Below, one piece after another: positions 8,412 through 17,637 of a DNA stretch of 64,000 bases (position 1 is the first letter of the stretch; the number at the start of each line of letters is the position of its first letter). The position numbers were made by a program, and so were the translations under genes. Under the pieces are notes generated by a model, which did not search any database, was not told where the DNA came from, and worked only from the letters and a program-made list of their open reading frames with translations. Source of the stretch: Modicisalibacter sp049808615 (lineage in GTDB: Bacteria > Pseudomonadota > Gammaproteobacteria > Pseudomonadales > Halomonadaceae); assembly GCF_049808615.1 (NCBI RefSeq), contig NZ_JBNCAN010000012.1, positions 1 to 64,000 of the forward strand, read 5' to 3'.

Positions 8412-10490
8412 TTATTCAGAATTAGAGTTGGCACTAAAAATCTTTTTTGACGCTAAGGAATTCTCATTCAACCAACCCACCTTTCTCATCTCTTCAAAAA
8501 TATGTTTAATTAGCATGTTTGCACCGACGCGACTTAGATGGTTGCTATCATAATAAAGAAGCTCACCACCCATTTGTGTAATACAACGACCGGGTAAACG
8601 AGTATCGCAAAATAGAGATTCAGGTTTTATTTTTATCAGGTTCTTATGATTTTCGACCAAATCAAGCTGACGATATGCTGATTCAGTACGTTTTTTAAAA
8701 ACCTCATAGCTGGTTGAAAGCGGCTCCTTTCGTTCAATACCATACATCTTCTCTTTAGCTAGTAGAGACGGAGTATCCCAGCCGACTTCGGGTACCGGAT
8801 AGATCAAAACTACTTTTATATCGTTCTCGACGAGGGTCTTAACCGTTTCCTGTATTAGCTTGCCAACGGAATCTACTCTATCATCCATGTCTTTTGGTTT
8901 ACTGCTACCCAACATATTAGCGGGAACAGCATAGATTTTAGGACTTTCCTCTGCCTCGACTCCCCCTTCCTGATTATCAAAAGACTTGCCTTCGAGCTGC
9001 AATGGATAGCGACCTAGCATGAACACCATCTTGATATGATCGTTTTGAATAATCGAATTCAGTACGTCTTTATTAAACCTTCCACAGGCAGGTCGATCAC
9101 TACGGGTATAACCTGCAATGGGCAAACAATTTGTATAAACGAATTGCTTGACCCCCATATTCAGATTTTCTACTTTTTTAGCAACTGGTCCTACCAGTGG
9201 GGTGGCTTGACTATCTCCCCAAACAGCTACTTTCTCCGAAAATTCTTCATTATATTCGCAGCTATTTTCGATGGAAATTACATTGCTCGGCGTTGATTGA
9301 CACCCCTCTGACTGTAAATGTCGATCATTTCGTACATCAGCAATTTTGGCAACTTGTTCATCTAAGCGTTCAGGTATGCCTTTTGAGTAAATGTCATATG
9401 CCCCAAAGCTAAGTATGACAATGGACATTACGAACGCTCCAGAAAAGATCTGGGCGCGAGTAAATTTCTGTTTGGAACGAAATGGCTGTTCCACAAACCG
9501 CCAAGAGAAGTAGGCTAAGATCAAAGAAAGCAGGCTTAACAATAGAAAGTCGGTATCGGATAAACTATCAAAGCTTCTTTCCCTGGCAAATACGAAAACA
9601 GGTTGATGCCATAAATAAGCGCTATAGCTGATTAAACCTATACCAACAACAGGTTTAAGACCGAGTAGCTTTCCTGCAGCATTATCCATTCTTGCAAACA
9701 ATATTACTAACGAAGCACCGAGTACAGGAAATATTGCCCAGAGACTCGGAAAGGGGGTGTCTTCATCGAAAGCAATGATCGAGTAAAGGATTAATCCTAG
9801 CCCAGTAAAAGCTCCAATATTGTGAACCAGCTTAGAAGCTTTCAATTCTCTTTTATAAAATAAGATCGCTATGATAGCTCCTGCCATCAATTCCCAGACA
9901 CGCGACGGGAGCAAATAAAAATTGTAAGACTGATAACGCATGGAGGCCCATTCTGCTAAGGCCAGACTCACAACGAATGCAAAGAAAACGAGAAATAGAA
10001 GATAACGCTTTTTAAGGACTCCAAGTACTAACATGACCAAGGGAAAAAACAGATAAAACTGCTCTTCTACAGCCAAACTCCATGTATGCAGGAAAGGCTG
10101 CATTTCAGCCGCCCCTGCGAAATACCCCATACCCATGGCAAAATAAAAATTGGAAACAAATAAATTGACAGCAATTAAACTCTTGCTAAGCTCCTCAAAC
10201 TCTTTTGGCAGCATCCATATCCAGGCCAAGACTATGGATATCAAACTTATAAAGAAAAGCGCAGGAAGTATTCTTCTCGCACGCCTTTCGTAAAATCTAA
10301 TAATAGAAAATTTATCTTGCCGAATCTCATTGTAGATAATATTCGTGATTAGATAACCACTAACTACAAAGAAAATATCGACACCAACATAGCCGCCACT
10401 AACGAACTCAAAGCCAGCATGAAATAAAATAACTGGGATGACAGCTACTGCACGCAAGCCATCCACTTCTGGACGATACTTGATACCCAT
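8412..10490 (-). CDS. Membrane O-acyltransferase (acyltransferase 3) with C-terminal SGNH domain, OafA-like
   Basis: Inner-membrane glycan O-acyltransferase, 692 aa, of the two-domain OafA/YrhL type. Residues 1-370 form the polytopic acyltransferase-3 domain: RPEVDGLRA at 6-14, His24, the ERRARRILPA loop at 68-77 and HTWSLAVEEQFY at 135-146. Residues about 390-692 form a periplasmic SGNH hydrolase-like domain, with the nucleophile block GDS at 425-427 and the catalytic Asp-x-x-His at 648-651 (DSNH). Such proteins move acetyl from the cytoplasmic acetyl-CoA pool to a saccharide in the periplasm. Here it would O-acetylate the capsule repeat. The ribosome binding site AAGGGGGAG precedes the ATG. 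It stands between a glycosyltransferase and the CDP-sugar module. Confidence 0.9.
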   Translation of the reverse strand: MGIKYRPEVDGLRAVAVIPVILFHAGFEFVSGGYVGVDIFFVVSGYLITNIIYNEIRQDKFSIIRFYERRARRILPALFFISLISIVLAWIWMLPKEFEELSKSLIAVNLFVSNFYFAMGMGYFAGAAEMQPFLHTWSLAVEEQFYLFFPLVMLVLGVLKKRYLLFLVFFAFVVSLALAEWASMRYQSYNFYLLPSRVWELMAGAIIAILFYKRELKASKLVHNIGAFTGLGLILYSIIAFDEDTPFPSLWAIFPVLGASLVILFARMDNAAGKLLGLKPVVGIGLISYSAYLWHQPVFVFARERSFDSLSDTDFLLLSLLSLILAYFSWRFVEQPFRSKQKFTRAQIFSGAFVMSIVILSFGAYDIYSKGIPERLDEQVAKIADVRNDRHLQSEGCQSTPSNVISIENSCEYNEEFSEKVAVWGDSQATPLVGPVAKKVENLNMGVKQFVYTNCLPIAGYTRSDRPACGRFNKDVLNSIIQNDHIKMVFMLGRYPLQLEGKSFDNQEGGVEAEESPKIYAVPANMLGSSKPKDMDDRVDSVGKLIQETVKTLVENDIKVVLIYPVPEVGWDTPSLLAKEKMYGIERKEPLSTSYEVFKKRTESAYRQLDLVENHKNLIKIKPESLFCDTRLPGRCITQMGGELLYYDSNHLSRVGANMLIKHIFEEMRKVGWLNENSLASKKIFSANSNSE

Positions 10491-10718
10491 AAACTCCCCC
10501 TTTTACTTGGCGATCTCCATGACCAAGTGCACAACCTGCACTATCAGGCAGGTACCTCTTTTGAGAGCGATTCACGACTTCCTTCCGTGATCTAATAGCG
10601 TCTCAAGAGCAAAGAGTTTCCAGCGAACTAAAACTTTGACGTCGCAATTTATTCGTTCACTAAAAACTATAAGCGGCACCCATTAGTCAGTTGAGCGCCT
10701 TTGGCCTTATAATTACTG

Positions 10719-10735
10719 TTTTGTTGACAACAAAA
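10719..10735. promoter_or_regulatory. 17-bp palindrome between glycosyltransferase and acyltransferase genes
   Basis: TTTTGTTG-A-CAACAAAA is a perfect inverted repeat with one central base. It lies 34 bases beyond the stop of the glycosyltransferase (10769) and about 230 bases before the acyltransferase start. A near copy of its left flank (AATTAC, 2-base difference, TGTTTTGTTGAC) occurs upstream of dadA at about 29001-29020. It could be a protein-binding site or a weak stem; no function is known. Confidence 0.3.
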
Positions 10736-10768
10736 TATTTAGCGCCTGAATGTTCATAAAAGCGACTA

Positions 10769-11803
10769 TTAGTGAAGGCCGTTACTATGCAAAGCAGAAT
10801 TTTTACTTGGCGAATAATTCAAGCCAACTACAGTATCCGAGACTGTAGAATCAGTTTCAAAGGAGTGTATTTTGATCTTTAGACTAGAAATGGGAGCATC
10901 AGCAGACTCCTCTTCTGGGAAGAAAAAGACACTCTCTATCATTCCCTGTAATACAACTTTAGCTTTATGGAAATGCTTTTTTCGCAAAAGCTTGAATAGC
11001 AGGCGTAAGACTCCATATATTTCAGAAATAAGCTGCCTGTAATGTAGGCTATATTTACGTGTAATAAATATTTTATTTCGCATAAAATATTTATGATATT
11101 TCATACGGCCTGGGTTATTCTCGGAAAGAATATTGATCGGCCCATTCTCCTGTCGCAGATGTAGAACTTTGCTCTCTCCTATAAGGAAACCAGGATTATC
11201 TCGAGTAACTCTCAGCGTATACTCCGAATCTTCACCCCAGATAAACATTGAGGCTATAGGTAGACCGTATTTGGTCAAAGTTGAGCGTGGCAGGAGGATT
11301 GAAACGAAGGTAGCACGCCAGACAGGAACCATGCCGTGCTCGATCATCTCTGGCCACGACAAATAACCAATTTCGTTTTCTTGTAAACTTAAACCGGGAG
11401 TATTAGTTACAAGCCCACTTTCCGTATAAGCGGAGGAAAGAAGATACGCTCGATTAATATTTTTTCGTTGTAACTTTTCATCTGCTTTCAGTAAACACGA
11501 TAGTGTATCTGGATTTGGAATGACATCATCGTCCATCACCCAAATGAAATCAGCGCCATTCTGATACGCGAGACGAAATCCAGCATTGAATCCACCCGAA
11601 GCCCCAATGTTGCTAGACAACACATATACCTTAAGATTAGGGTAAGCGCTTTCAAGTAACTGCTGCTCAGTGCCATCCGTACTGGCATTGTCAATTACAA
11701 TTACACCATCGCATTGGCGTGTTTGTGAATAAACGGCCTCCATGCAGCGTTTTAATAGATCTTTGCGGTTATAAGTCAGAATTACAGCGAAAATTTTTTG
11801 CAT
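10769..11803 (-). CDS. Glycosyltransferase family 2, GlfT2/rhamnosyltransferase-like
   Basis: Cytoplasmic GT-A glycosyltransferase, 344 aa. The N-terminus FAVILTYNRKDLL and IDNAS (38-42) form the nucleotide-binding start. NIGASGGFNAGF followed by WVMDDD gives the Asp91-Asp-Asp93 metal site in the arrangement typical of GlfT2-like and rhamnosyl/galactofuranosyl transferases. A later WGEDSEY is the probable general-base region. It would add one sugar to the lipid-linked repeat; donor and acceptor cannot be told. About 290 bases on each side are non-coding and AT-rich, so it may be transcribed somewhat apart from the tight block upstream. Confidence 0.85.
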   Translation of the reverse strand: MQKIFAVILTYNRKDLLKRCMEAVYSQTRQCDGVIVIDNASTDGTEQQLLESAYPNLKVYVLSSNIGASGGFNAGFRLAYQNGADFIWVMDDDVIPNPDTLSCLLKADEKLQRKNINRAYLLSSAYTESGLVTNTPGLSLQENEIGYLSWPEMIEHGMVPVWRATFVSILLPRSTLTKYGLPIASMFIWGEDSEYTLRVTRDNPGFLIGESKVLHLRQENGPINILSENNPGRMKYHKYFMRNKIFITRKYSLHYRQLISEIYGVLRLLFKLLRKKHFHKAKVVLQGMIESVFFFPEEESADAPISSLKIKIHSFETDSTVSDTVVGLNYSPSKNSALHSNGLH

Positions 11804-12090
11804 TATACGTTCCCTTACTGGCCAGAAGTGTCGGCGTTCCGATTATAATATCCATCTTTTTTTATATTGGTTAAAATTGATTAGACGTAAAATCGCGAGG
11901 TTAGCTAAAAGTTAATTTAATATCAAACCAATAGATAGGCAGAGGGCATTACGATCGTTGCTATTAAAACAAATAACTACGCTAACAAAGCTACAATCAC
12001 GTAATCGACTATAACTCTAACTTTCTTCTTTATTATTAACTGTTTTTTACTAAATTATTTTTAATAATCGCAACTCTAGAAATTCTTACC

Positions 12091-12888
12091 TTATTTAACA
12101 CCCTTCTCTTTCCAATTCCTTATATACTGAAACAAGGTCGGATGGGACCACAAGAAAGACTCTTTCTCTTTTTCCTTGACTACTAGATTGTCAGATGCCG
12201 CATCATACAGCGACTTTACAATTAACGGCATGGCTATTCCAATTTGGTGTAGTGGATATGTTTTGAAAGTATCTTCTTTAGTAATTCTTGTTCTTTCCTG
12301 GTAAAGCACTCCACCAGTATCGATACCCGGGTCTATCAAGTGCACAGTAACGCCAAAATTTTCTATATCGTCGTTTGCTAGAGCCCAATACCCACCGTGC
12401 GAACCGCGGTATTTTGGTGTAATTCCAACATGAGTATTAATGATTGGACATTTTATACCATCTATTATAGAAGCCGATAGTATGCCAGTACCATTGACCA
12501 AAACTACATCTGGCCCGACTTCAGCAACATAGTTGATTATTTTTTCATCTTTAACACTAGATATGACCCTATAATTCTCAATCTCAGGAACTGCATCATC
12601 CAAATCATATTGCGCTATCACGTCGTTAGATCTTTTCTTACTTTTTTTATTCAAATAAAATGTTTCAAAAACCTTGAACAAGAGCTGCCCGAAAACAGTA
12701 TTAAAACCGAGCCGCTTGCTTCGATTCTTGATGATTTTAAATTTTTTACGCGCCTTATTAATTAAGCCGGAAGGCCTTTCATAAATAACAAGTTCGATAT
12801 CGACGTCTTTTTTAATAGCATTAAAAATATAAAAAGATGATGTAGCAAAAGAACATAACATTACGACCTTAGGACGCCTGTCTTTCAT
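12091..12888 (-). CDS. Formyltransferase-family protein (sugar N-formyltransferase candidate)
   Basis: Folate-dependent formyltransferase fold, 265 aa from the ATG at 12888. The catalytic triad of the family is visible: Asn151 and His153 in IINTHVGITPKYRG and Asp190 in DPGIDTGG. In polysaccharide loci such enzymes N-formylate an amino sugar of a nucleotide-sugar. A TTG start at 12912 is possible in frame, but AAGGA stands correctly before 12888. The gene overlaps the 3' end of the polysaccharide deacetylase-family gene by 20 bases, indicating coupled translation. The N-terminal 100 residues are Lys-rich and diverge from methionyl-tRNA formyltransferase, so a housekeeping Fmt is unlikely. A general hydrolase-like or aminoacyl role cannot be excluded. 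Confidence 0.75.
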   Translation of the reverse strand: MKDRRPKVVMLCSFATSSFYIFNAIKKDVDIELVIYERPSGLINKARKKFKIIKNRSKRLGFNTVFGQLLFKVFETFYLNKKSKKRSNDVIAQYDLDDAVPEIENYRVISSVKDEKIINYVAEVGPDVVLVNGTGILSASIIDGIKCPIINTHVGITPKYRGSHGGYWALANDDIENFGVTVHLIDPGIDTGGVLYQERTRITKEDTFKTYPLHQIGIAMPLIVKSLYDAASDNLVVKEKEKESFLWSHPTLFQYIRNWKEKGVK

Positions 12889-13873
12889 GCAAATAATCCT
12901 TGCCAGTCTCAAATAACTCTTGCATATTTAATGAACGCATGCCGTAGCTAGATTTTAACTCACTGTAATACAGTAAAACTGATTCTAAGAAATCTATATT
13001 CTTATCAAGGTTTACGCCAAAATTATGTGGATGAAACCAAAGGTGAAAAATTTCGCCATTTAAAGCCGCGTGTTTCATGCTCTTCTTTATTCTTTTCAGT
13101 CTTAAAGACTCCAAAAACCACAATTTCCTGTTTACTGGCCTAAGAAATCTGCTAGCGCTAATATTAATTGGAAGCTTACTTGCTTCTTCATGAGATATCT
13201 TATATGTATTGTGTCCTGATAAGTTAAAATACGAGTCCAACAGCCTTGCAGCACGTCTGGACCTCTTTTTTGACTCTTGATTATTATTCGCTTTGTAAAT
13301 CCAACTCTCCTCAGTGCCTCGGTAAGAGGTTATACCCAACTTTGGCAGCAACTCTAAATAATCTTCGTTGGATTGGTTCCTGGGAAAAACTAGACTTTTT
13401 ATAGTAAAGTTATGATGCTTGGCTATTTTTACAGCAGAGGCTATATCTTCTTCAAACTCCTCTGGAGACTGACCATTTTCAAGGCAATAATAATGAGAGT
13501 ATGTGTGAGTTGCTATTTCCTGACCTTCACAAGCAGCAATACGATGGATAAGATCTGGAGCAAAATGAATAGCACCTTCTAAGTTTGAACTTTCTTCTAA
13601 GTAGCTGTAAGGAGATAATTTTTTGTCGAGGTACGAAGGTTTATTCACAGGGCTAAATTGTAGTGCATCATTCTTATCTTTCGCGAATAATAGCCCAACT
13701 GTTGCCCATGTTGCATGCACATCGTACTTTTCAAGTAAATCTAATATTTTTGGAATAGCCTCCCATACGCCCAAAATATTTTCACGATATTCTTCAATTT
13801 CTCTCTTATCTCTTACTCCCCAGTAAAGCTCGAAATCCAGAGAAATTAAAAAATTTCCTCTTCTCGAATCCAC
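12869..13873 (-). CDS. Polysaccharide deacetylase-family (NodB-like) protein
   Basis: Carbohydrate esterase 4/NodB-type metal-dependent deacetylase, 334 aa. Metal ligands are visible as Asp13 in SLDFELYWG and the His-x-x-x-His pair His123/His127 in ATHTYSHYY, with VFPRNQ as the following Arg block. There is no signal peptide, so it should act in the cytoplasm, on a nucleotide- or lipid-linked sugar. The start is GTG with a strong AGGAGG five bases upstream. It is translationally coupled to the formyltransferase. Together they suggest removal of an N-acetyl group followed by N-formylation, or an ArnA/ArnD-like formylation-deformylation pair; both readings are inference. Confidence 0.82.
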   Translation of the reverse strand: MDSRRGNFLISLDFELYWGVRDKREIEEYRENILGVWEAIPKILDLLEKYDVHATWATVGLLFAKDKNDALQFSPVNKPSYLDKKLSPYSYLEESSNLEGAIHFAPDLIHRIAACEGQEIATHTYSHYYCLENGQSPEEFEEDIASAVKIAKHHNFTIKSLVFPRNQSNEDYLELLPKLGITSYRGTEESWIYKANNNQESKKRSRRAARLLDSYFNLSGHNTYKISHEEASKLPINISASRFLRPVNRKLWFLESLRLKRIKKSMKHAALNGEIFHLWFHPHNFGVNLDKNIDFLESVLLYYSELKSSYGMRSLNMQELFETGKDYLHERQAS

Positions 13874-13892
13874 TGTAACCTCCTATTTTAAA

Positions 13893-15722
13893 TTAAACTT
13901 GATTAGCCATCTTTTTGAACAAATTGTTATTGGTTGCCAATTCTTCGTAACTACCATGATCTATCACTTTCCCATTTTCCATCAAAAATATTTTGTCACA
14001 CTGTTTTACCGTAGACAGACGGTGAGCAATTATAATTATAGTTTTGTTTCCTACAAAATCATATATGGCATCCATTATTAATTTTTCAGATATATTATCA
14101 AGCGCACTCGTTGCCTCATCGAAAACTAAAACGTTGGCATCATGGTAAAGAGCTCGGGCGATACCTATGCGTTGCTTCTGCCCTCCTGACAACTGAACTC
14201 CACGCTCGCCTACACGTGTGTTCAAACCATCTGGGAGTTGATTAATCAACTCCTCTAGGTGGGCAAGTTTCACTGCTTTATTCAGCTTCTCGACACTGAT
14301 CTTCTTTTCTTCAATTCCAAAAGCAATATTTTCTTTAATACTGTTATCTGATAAAAAAATAGTTTGTGGTACGAAACCTAAAGAGTTTTGCCATGCTCTA
14401 ATACTATTACTTCCACTCTCTCCTGGTATTAAGGAGTGGCCATCTATAAGCAGTTCTCCATCCGATGGAGAGATGAGTCCCAGCAAAATGTCGATAGCGG
14501 TAGACTTGCCCGAGCCCGAGGACCCAACTATACCTATCGTCTTTTTTACCGGAATTGTCATATTAATATTATCAAGAGCAGGCTCTACTTTGCCTGGATA
14601 TGTAAATGAGACGTTTTTGATTTGAATTTTTTCTTTTGGTGAAAAATAATCCAGTTCAGTTTCAAGCTGTAGCTTCTTATTCTCTATTTCAACAGTCCTT
14701 TTATAACTTTCCTGTAAGTCTGTTCGGATGGCTTCAAAAGCTGCCATATTTCCTCTTACGTATGAAAAAGAGCTATATATCTGTTGAAATGAAGGAAGCA
14801 TTTTAAAACCCGCTAACGCATAGACTGCTAACACTGGCAGAATTTCACCCAAATCGCCCTCATATAGCTTTAGTAAATAAAGGATTAAAAGCATTACACT
14901 ACCAAAGGCAACCAGCTCCATGGCATAGCGGGGAACCTGTGATAAAGCCTGGTTAACACCCTGACTTCGCGCAAACTTCTTGCTGGCCTGAGAAAACCTC
15001 TCTAAAAATATATTTTGTCTTCCTAAGAGCAATATATCCTTTATACCACCGAATCCTTCACCCATTAATTTAAATCTTTTTTCTTGCATCTCTGATATGG
15101 TTTTCCCATTGCGCATCAATCTTATTCTCACCAGGCGGTAAAGTAAAAAGTACGCGAAGGCAAATATTGCAGCACCAGCCATGGCGACAATGGGATTATA
15201 AATAAAAATAGCCAGCATCATGAGTCCTGTTAAAACAACCTTGGCGCTCATTTGAAGTAACGGTTGGATAATCCTATCTGTTACACGAGAAGTCTCCTGT
15301 GCAATTTGCTTTGTTAAAGTTGCACTAGATCCAGATGAATGAAATAACCAAGTTTGGAACAAATAATGTTGAAAGAGGCGTTCTCCTATTTGAGCCCCTA
15401 CTTGCTGTGCATATATAAATAAATTCCACATTGTAAATATTGAGAAAAGATTGCCCACGAGTAAAACAAATAATACTAATACACCTAGCCAGAAAAGAAA
15501 ATTCTCGTGGGATTGAAATCCGGTTGCATTATAAATATTTTCCCAGGTTCCGCCCCCTTCAAGTAAGGAAGTATCTGCCACAACAGCCATGAAGGGTCCG
15601 ATGGAAATGACCCCAGCGATTTCGCCAATTGACATGATAATAACTAGTATCTGTAAGCGGAATAGCTTTTTCCGCTGCTCAGGGGTGAGTAGGCTATAAA
15701 GTTCTTTTACTGTTTTAAACAT
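13893..15722 (-). CDS. PglK-like ABC transporter (lipid-linked oligosaccharide flippase candidate)
   Basis: Half-size ABC exporter, 609 aa: six predicted membrane helices in residues 20-330, then the nucleotide-binding domain. The NBD has Walker A GSSGSGKST at 400-408, signature LSGGQ at 511-515, and Walker B VLVFDE at 531-536. The stretch around 220-245 (GEGFGGIKDILLLGRQ) is of the type seen in PglK/WlaB of Campylobacter, which flips lipid-linked oligosaccharides. No Wzx-type flippase gene is seen in the window, so this protein most likely moves the completed repeat unit across the inner membrane. An AGAGG ribosome binding site precedes the start. It is followed after 19 bases by the deacetylase-family gene. 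Confidence 0.85.
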   Translation of the reverse strand: MFKTVKELYSLLTPEQRKKLFRLQILVIIMSIGEIAGVISIGPFMAVVADTSLLEGGGTWENIYNATGFQSHENFLFWLGVLVLFVLLVGNLFSIFTMWNLFIYAQQVGAQIGERLFQHYLFQTWLFHSSGSSATLTKQIAQETSRVTDRIIQPLLQMSAKVVLTGLMMLAIFIYNPIVAMAGAAIFAFAYFLLYRLVRIRLMRNGKTISEMQEKRFKLMGEGFGGIKDILLLGRQNIFLERFSQASKKFARSQGVNQALSQVPRYAMELVAFGSVMLLILYLLKLYEGDLGEILPVLAVYALAGFKMLPSFQQIYSSFSYVRGNMAAFEAIRTDLQESYKRTVEIENKKLQLETELDYFSPKEKIQIKNVSFTYPGKVEPALDNINMTIPVKKTIGIVGSSGSGKSTAIDILLGLISPSDGELLIDGHSLIPGESGSNSIRAWQNSLGFVPQTIFLSDNSIKENIAFGIEEKKISVEKLNKAVKLAHLEELINQLPDGLNTRVGERGVQLSGGQKQRIGIARALYHDANVLVFDEATSALDNISEKLIMDAIYDFVGNKTIIIIAHRLSTVKQCDKIFLMENGKVIDHGSYEELATNNNLFKKMANQV

Positions 15723-15824
15723 AAGGATTAGCCTCTTGGCTCCTTAGCCTCTTAGTATCAAATAAATTAATTTTTAATAAAGCACATATAAAAAATATAT
15801 CTTATCTAGTTATTAGCTGCATTA

Positions 15825-16805
15825 TCAATAGCCAATGTCCAAGCTAACTTCCGTCAACAACTTTCCCTTTGTTTTTAATTCGACAACATTATCAAAAAAA
15901 ATTCTTAAGGCTCTTTCCAAATAATAAGGCGTTGTGCCAGAAACGTGTGGTGTTAGTAACACATCGCTTCTATTCCATAGTTTAGAACTCATTGGAAGAG
16001 GCTGCTCTTTAAAAACATCTAAAGCTGCGCCCCGCAGTTTTTTATTATCTAAGGCGTTGACAAGCGATTGCTCGCAGACAATGCCACCTCGTGACAAGTC
16101 AATCAATACACATCCAGGTTTGATGTTATCTAAGAAGTATTTATCTACCAACCCAACGGTGCTGTTTGTTAGCGGTAGGCACACTACAAGATAATCTGCA
16201 TCTGCTAACAACTCCTTTATTTTCTCAGGGGGCACTACTAAATCTATACCTGGAATCCTTCTTGGGCGACGCTGCATGCCAACTATACGCATATCGAACG
16301 CACTTGCCTTCTTTGCAATTGCCTGTCCTACATGCCCCAAACCTAAAATAACGACTGTTCTTCCAGTTAGTTCTTCAAGCCATTCGCGTTGCCACACTTT
16401 ATTTTGGCTCTGTTCATGAAAGCGCCCGAACTGCTTTGCAAAATAAAGCATGGCTCCCAAAGCATATTCACTCATAGGGACACTGTTAACCCCACTACTT
16501 TTTGTAAGCAGGACATGCTTTTTTTTGAAGTCCATCTCCCAAATCTTTTCCACTCCGGCAGAAAGAAAATGTATCCATTTATAGTCTTTTATTTTAGCTA
16601 AAGCTTGTGGCAGCCATTCCAGAGTAGGAGTAATAATGATATCTAGCTTTATGTCATTGATTATATCTTCGGGACTGCCAGCAAAATAAATGACTGCCTC
16701 TTTAAAGTTTTTATCAAAATAATCTTTTACCTGGTCTCGTTGTTTTTCCAGCACTTCCGGTTTCTGGATAAATAAAATAGCAATGTTATTGGAAAAATCA
16801 ATCAT
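15825..16805 (-). CDS. D-2-hydroxyacid dehydrogenase (phosphoglycerate dehydrogenase-like)
   Basis: NAD(P)-dependent D-isomer 2-hydroxyacid dehydrogenase, 326 aa. The nucleotide site is GLGHVG at 155-160. The catalytic Arg239 (LSRGG), Glu268 (KEQPLP) and His287 (TPHVSG) are all present, so an active enzyme is expected. It interconverts a 2-keto acid and a D-2-hydroxyacid. Its start codon overlaps the upstream aldolase gene by 8 bases. The pair would make a 2-keto acid by aldol addition of pyruvate and then reduce it, or run the reverse. SerA itself is unlikely because the regulatory ACT domain is missing and the gene lies in a capsule operon. Confidence 0.88.
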   Translation of the reverse strand: MIDFSNNIAILFIQKPEVLEKQRDQVKDYFDKNFKEAVIYFAGSPEDIINDIKLDIIITPTLEWLPQALAKIKDYKWIHFLSAGVEKIWEMDFKKKHVLLTKSSGVNSVPMSEYALGAMLYFAKQFGRFHEQSQNKVWQREWLEELTGRTVVILGLGHVGQAIAKKASAFDMRIVGMQRRPRRIPGIDLVVPPEKIKELLADADYLVVCLPLTNSTVGLVDKYFLDNIKPGCVLIDLSRGGIVCEQSLVNALDNKKLRGAALDVFKEQPLPMSSKLWNRSDVLLTPHVSGTTPYYLERALRIFFDNVVELKTKGKLLTEVSLDIGY

Positions 16806-17637
16806 GGCCCCATTTACCTCTTGCTATTTCAAATACCTTTTTCTCCAGCAGTGCTCTATTGGACTCAAGGAAGTAATCATCTTTACTGTGCAAAACCCGC
16901 TCTGCGTCATTAATCTTATCTAGCTCTTCAGCGAGGTTCAGTGTTTTGACTAATTCATCCACGTTTTCAGCGCTGCCATGGAATGCCCGTGAGAGAATTA
17001 CCCAGCTGGATCCTAGTCGAACATGCTCGCTCAGCACCCACTCTGCGGGTAACTCTCCAGAGCCTAAGCGGGCAATACCTCCGAATCCAAATTTTATATT
17101 TTTATCTATCAGCAACTTAGTGCTTAGTTCAAAAGTTCTTGCCGCGAGAGGTTCAAAAAGATAACTTAGTCCCATATCGAGAGATAGGTCATTTAATCCA
17201 AAATACACTTCGTCTCGAGGACAAAGGTATCCAACGTAGGTGGACAGCCTACTTACCGCTTGTATCGTCTCTGCAAGAAGGGTTGCAGGTACTCGACCAT
17301 CAATTAATTCCAAAAAAAAGCAAACTTCTTCAGGTCGCCGAAACATGGGGAGCATTAACCGCTGTGCTCCATTAGCTATTGCACTATCTATCTCATATAC
17401 AGTGTTCGCGTGTATTGGATTTATTCTTACCATTAATTCTGCTTCTTGTAGAACGCTCGCTATTCCAGCTACATCATCAAGCGTGTGAGTAGCAGTGTGT
17501 GCGGAAAGATGCTTTTGCCGCTCATACTTACCTAGCGTTTCCATATCCACAAAAATGCGCTCTACGCCACAGGCTTCTGCATATTGTGCAATAGCAGGAC
17601 TCGCGGTAATTAACATCTTACCTAAATTGCGTCTCAT
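16798..17637 (-). CDS. HpcH/HpaI aldolase/citrate lyase family protein
   Basis: Class II pyruvate-type aldolase fold, 279 aa. Recognisable are IFVDMET near the N-terminus, VRINP, the metal-ligand stretch LLAETIQAV, and FGLNDLSLDMG with the second acidic ligand. The family cleaves or forms 2-keto-3-deoxy acids from pyruvate and an aldehyde. The ATG at 17637 gives a TGATG overlap of one base with the sugar transferase stop; a TTG three bases upstream is the alternative. The gene overlaps the 2-hydroxyacid dehydrogenase by 8 bases. Membership in a capsule operon is uncommon for this family and suggests synthesis of an acidic or acyl substituent of the polysaccharide; this is inference. Confidence 0.82.
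   Translation of the reverse strand: MRRNLGKMLITASPAIAQYAEACGVERIFVDMETLGKYERQKHLSAHTATHTLDDVAGIASVLQEAELMVRINPIHANTVYEIDSAIANGAQRLMLPMFRRPEEVCFFLELIDGRVPATLLAETIQAVSRLSTYVGYLCPRDEVYFGLNDLSLDMGLSYLFEPLAARTFELSTKLLIDKNIKFGFGGIARLGSGELPAEWVLSEHVRLGSSWVILSRAFHGSAENVDELVKTLNLAEELDKINDAERVLHSKDDYFLESNRALLEKKVFEIARGKWGHD

Noticed and set aside
15825..16805. SerA (3-phosphoglycerate dehydrogenase)
   Set aside because: No regulatory ACT domain, and the gene overlaps an aldolase within a capsule operon.
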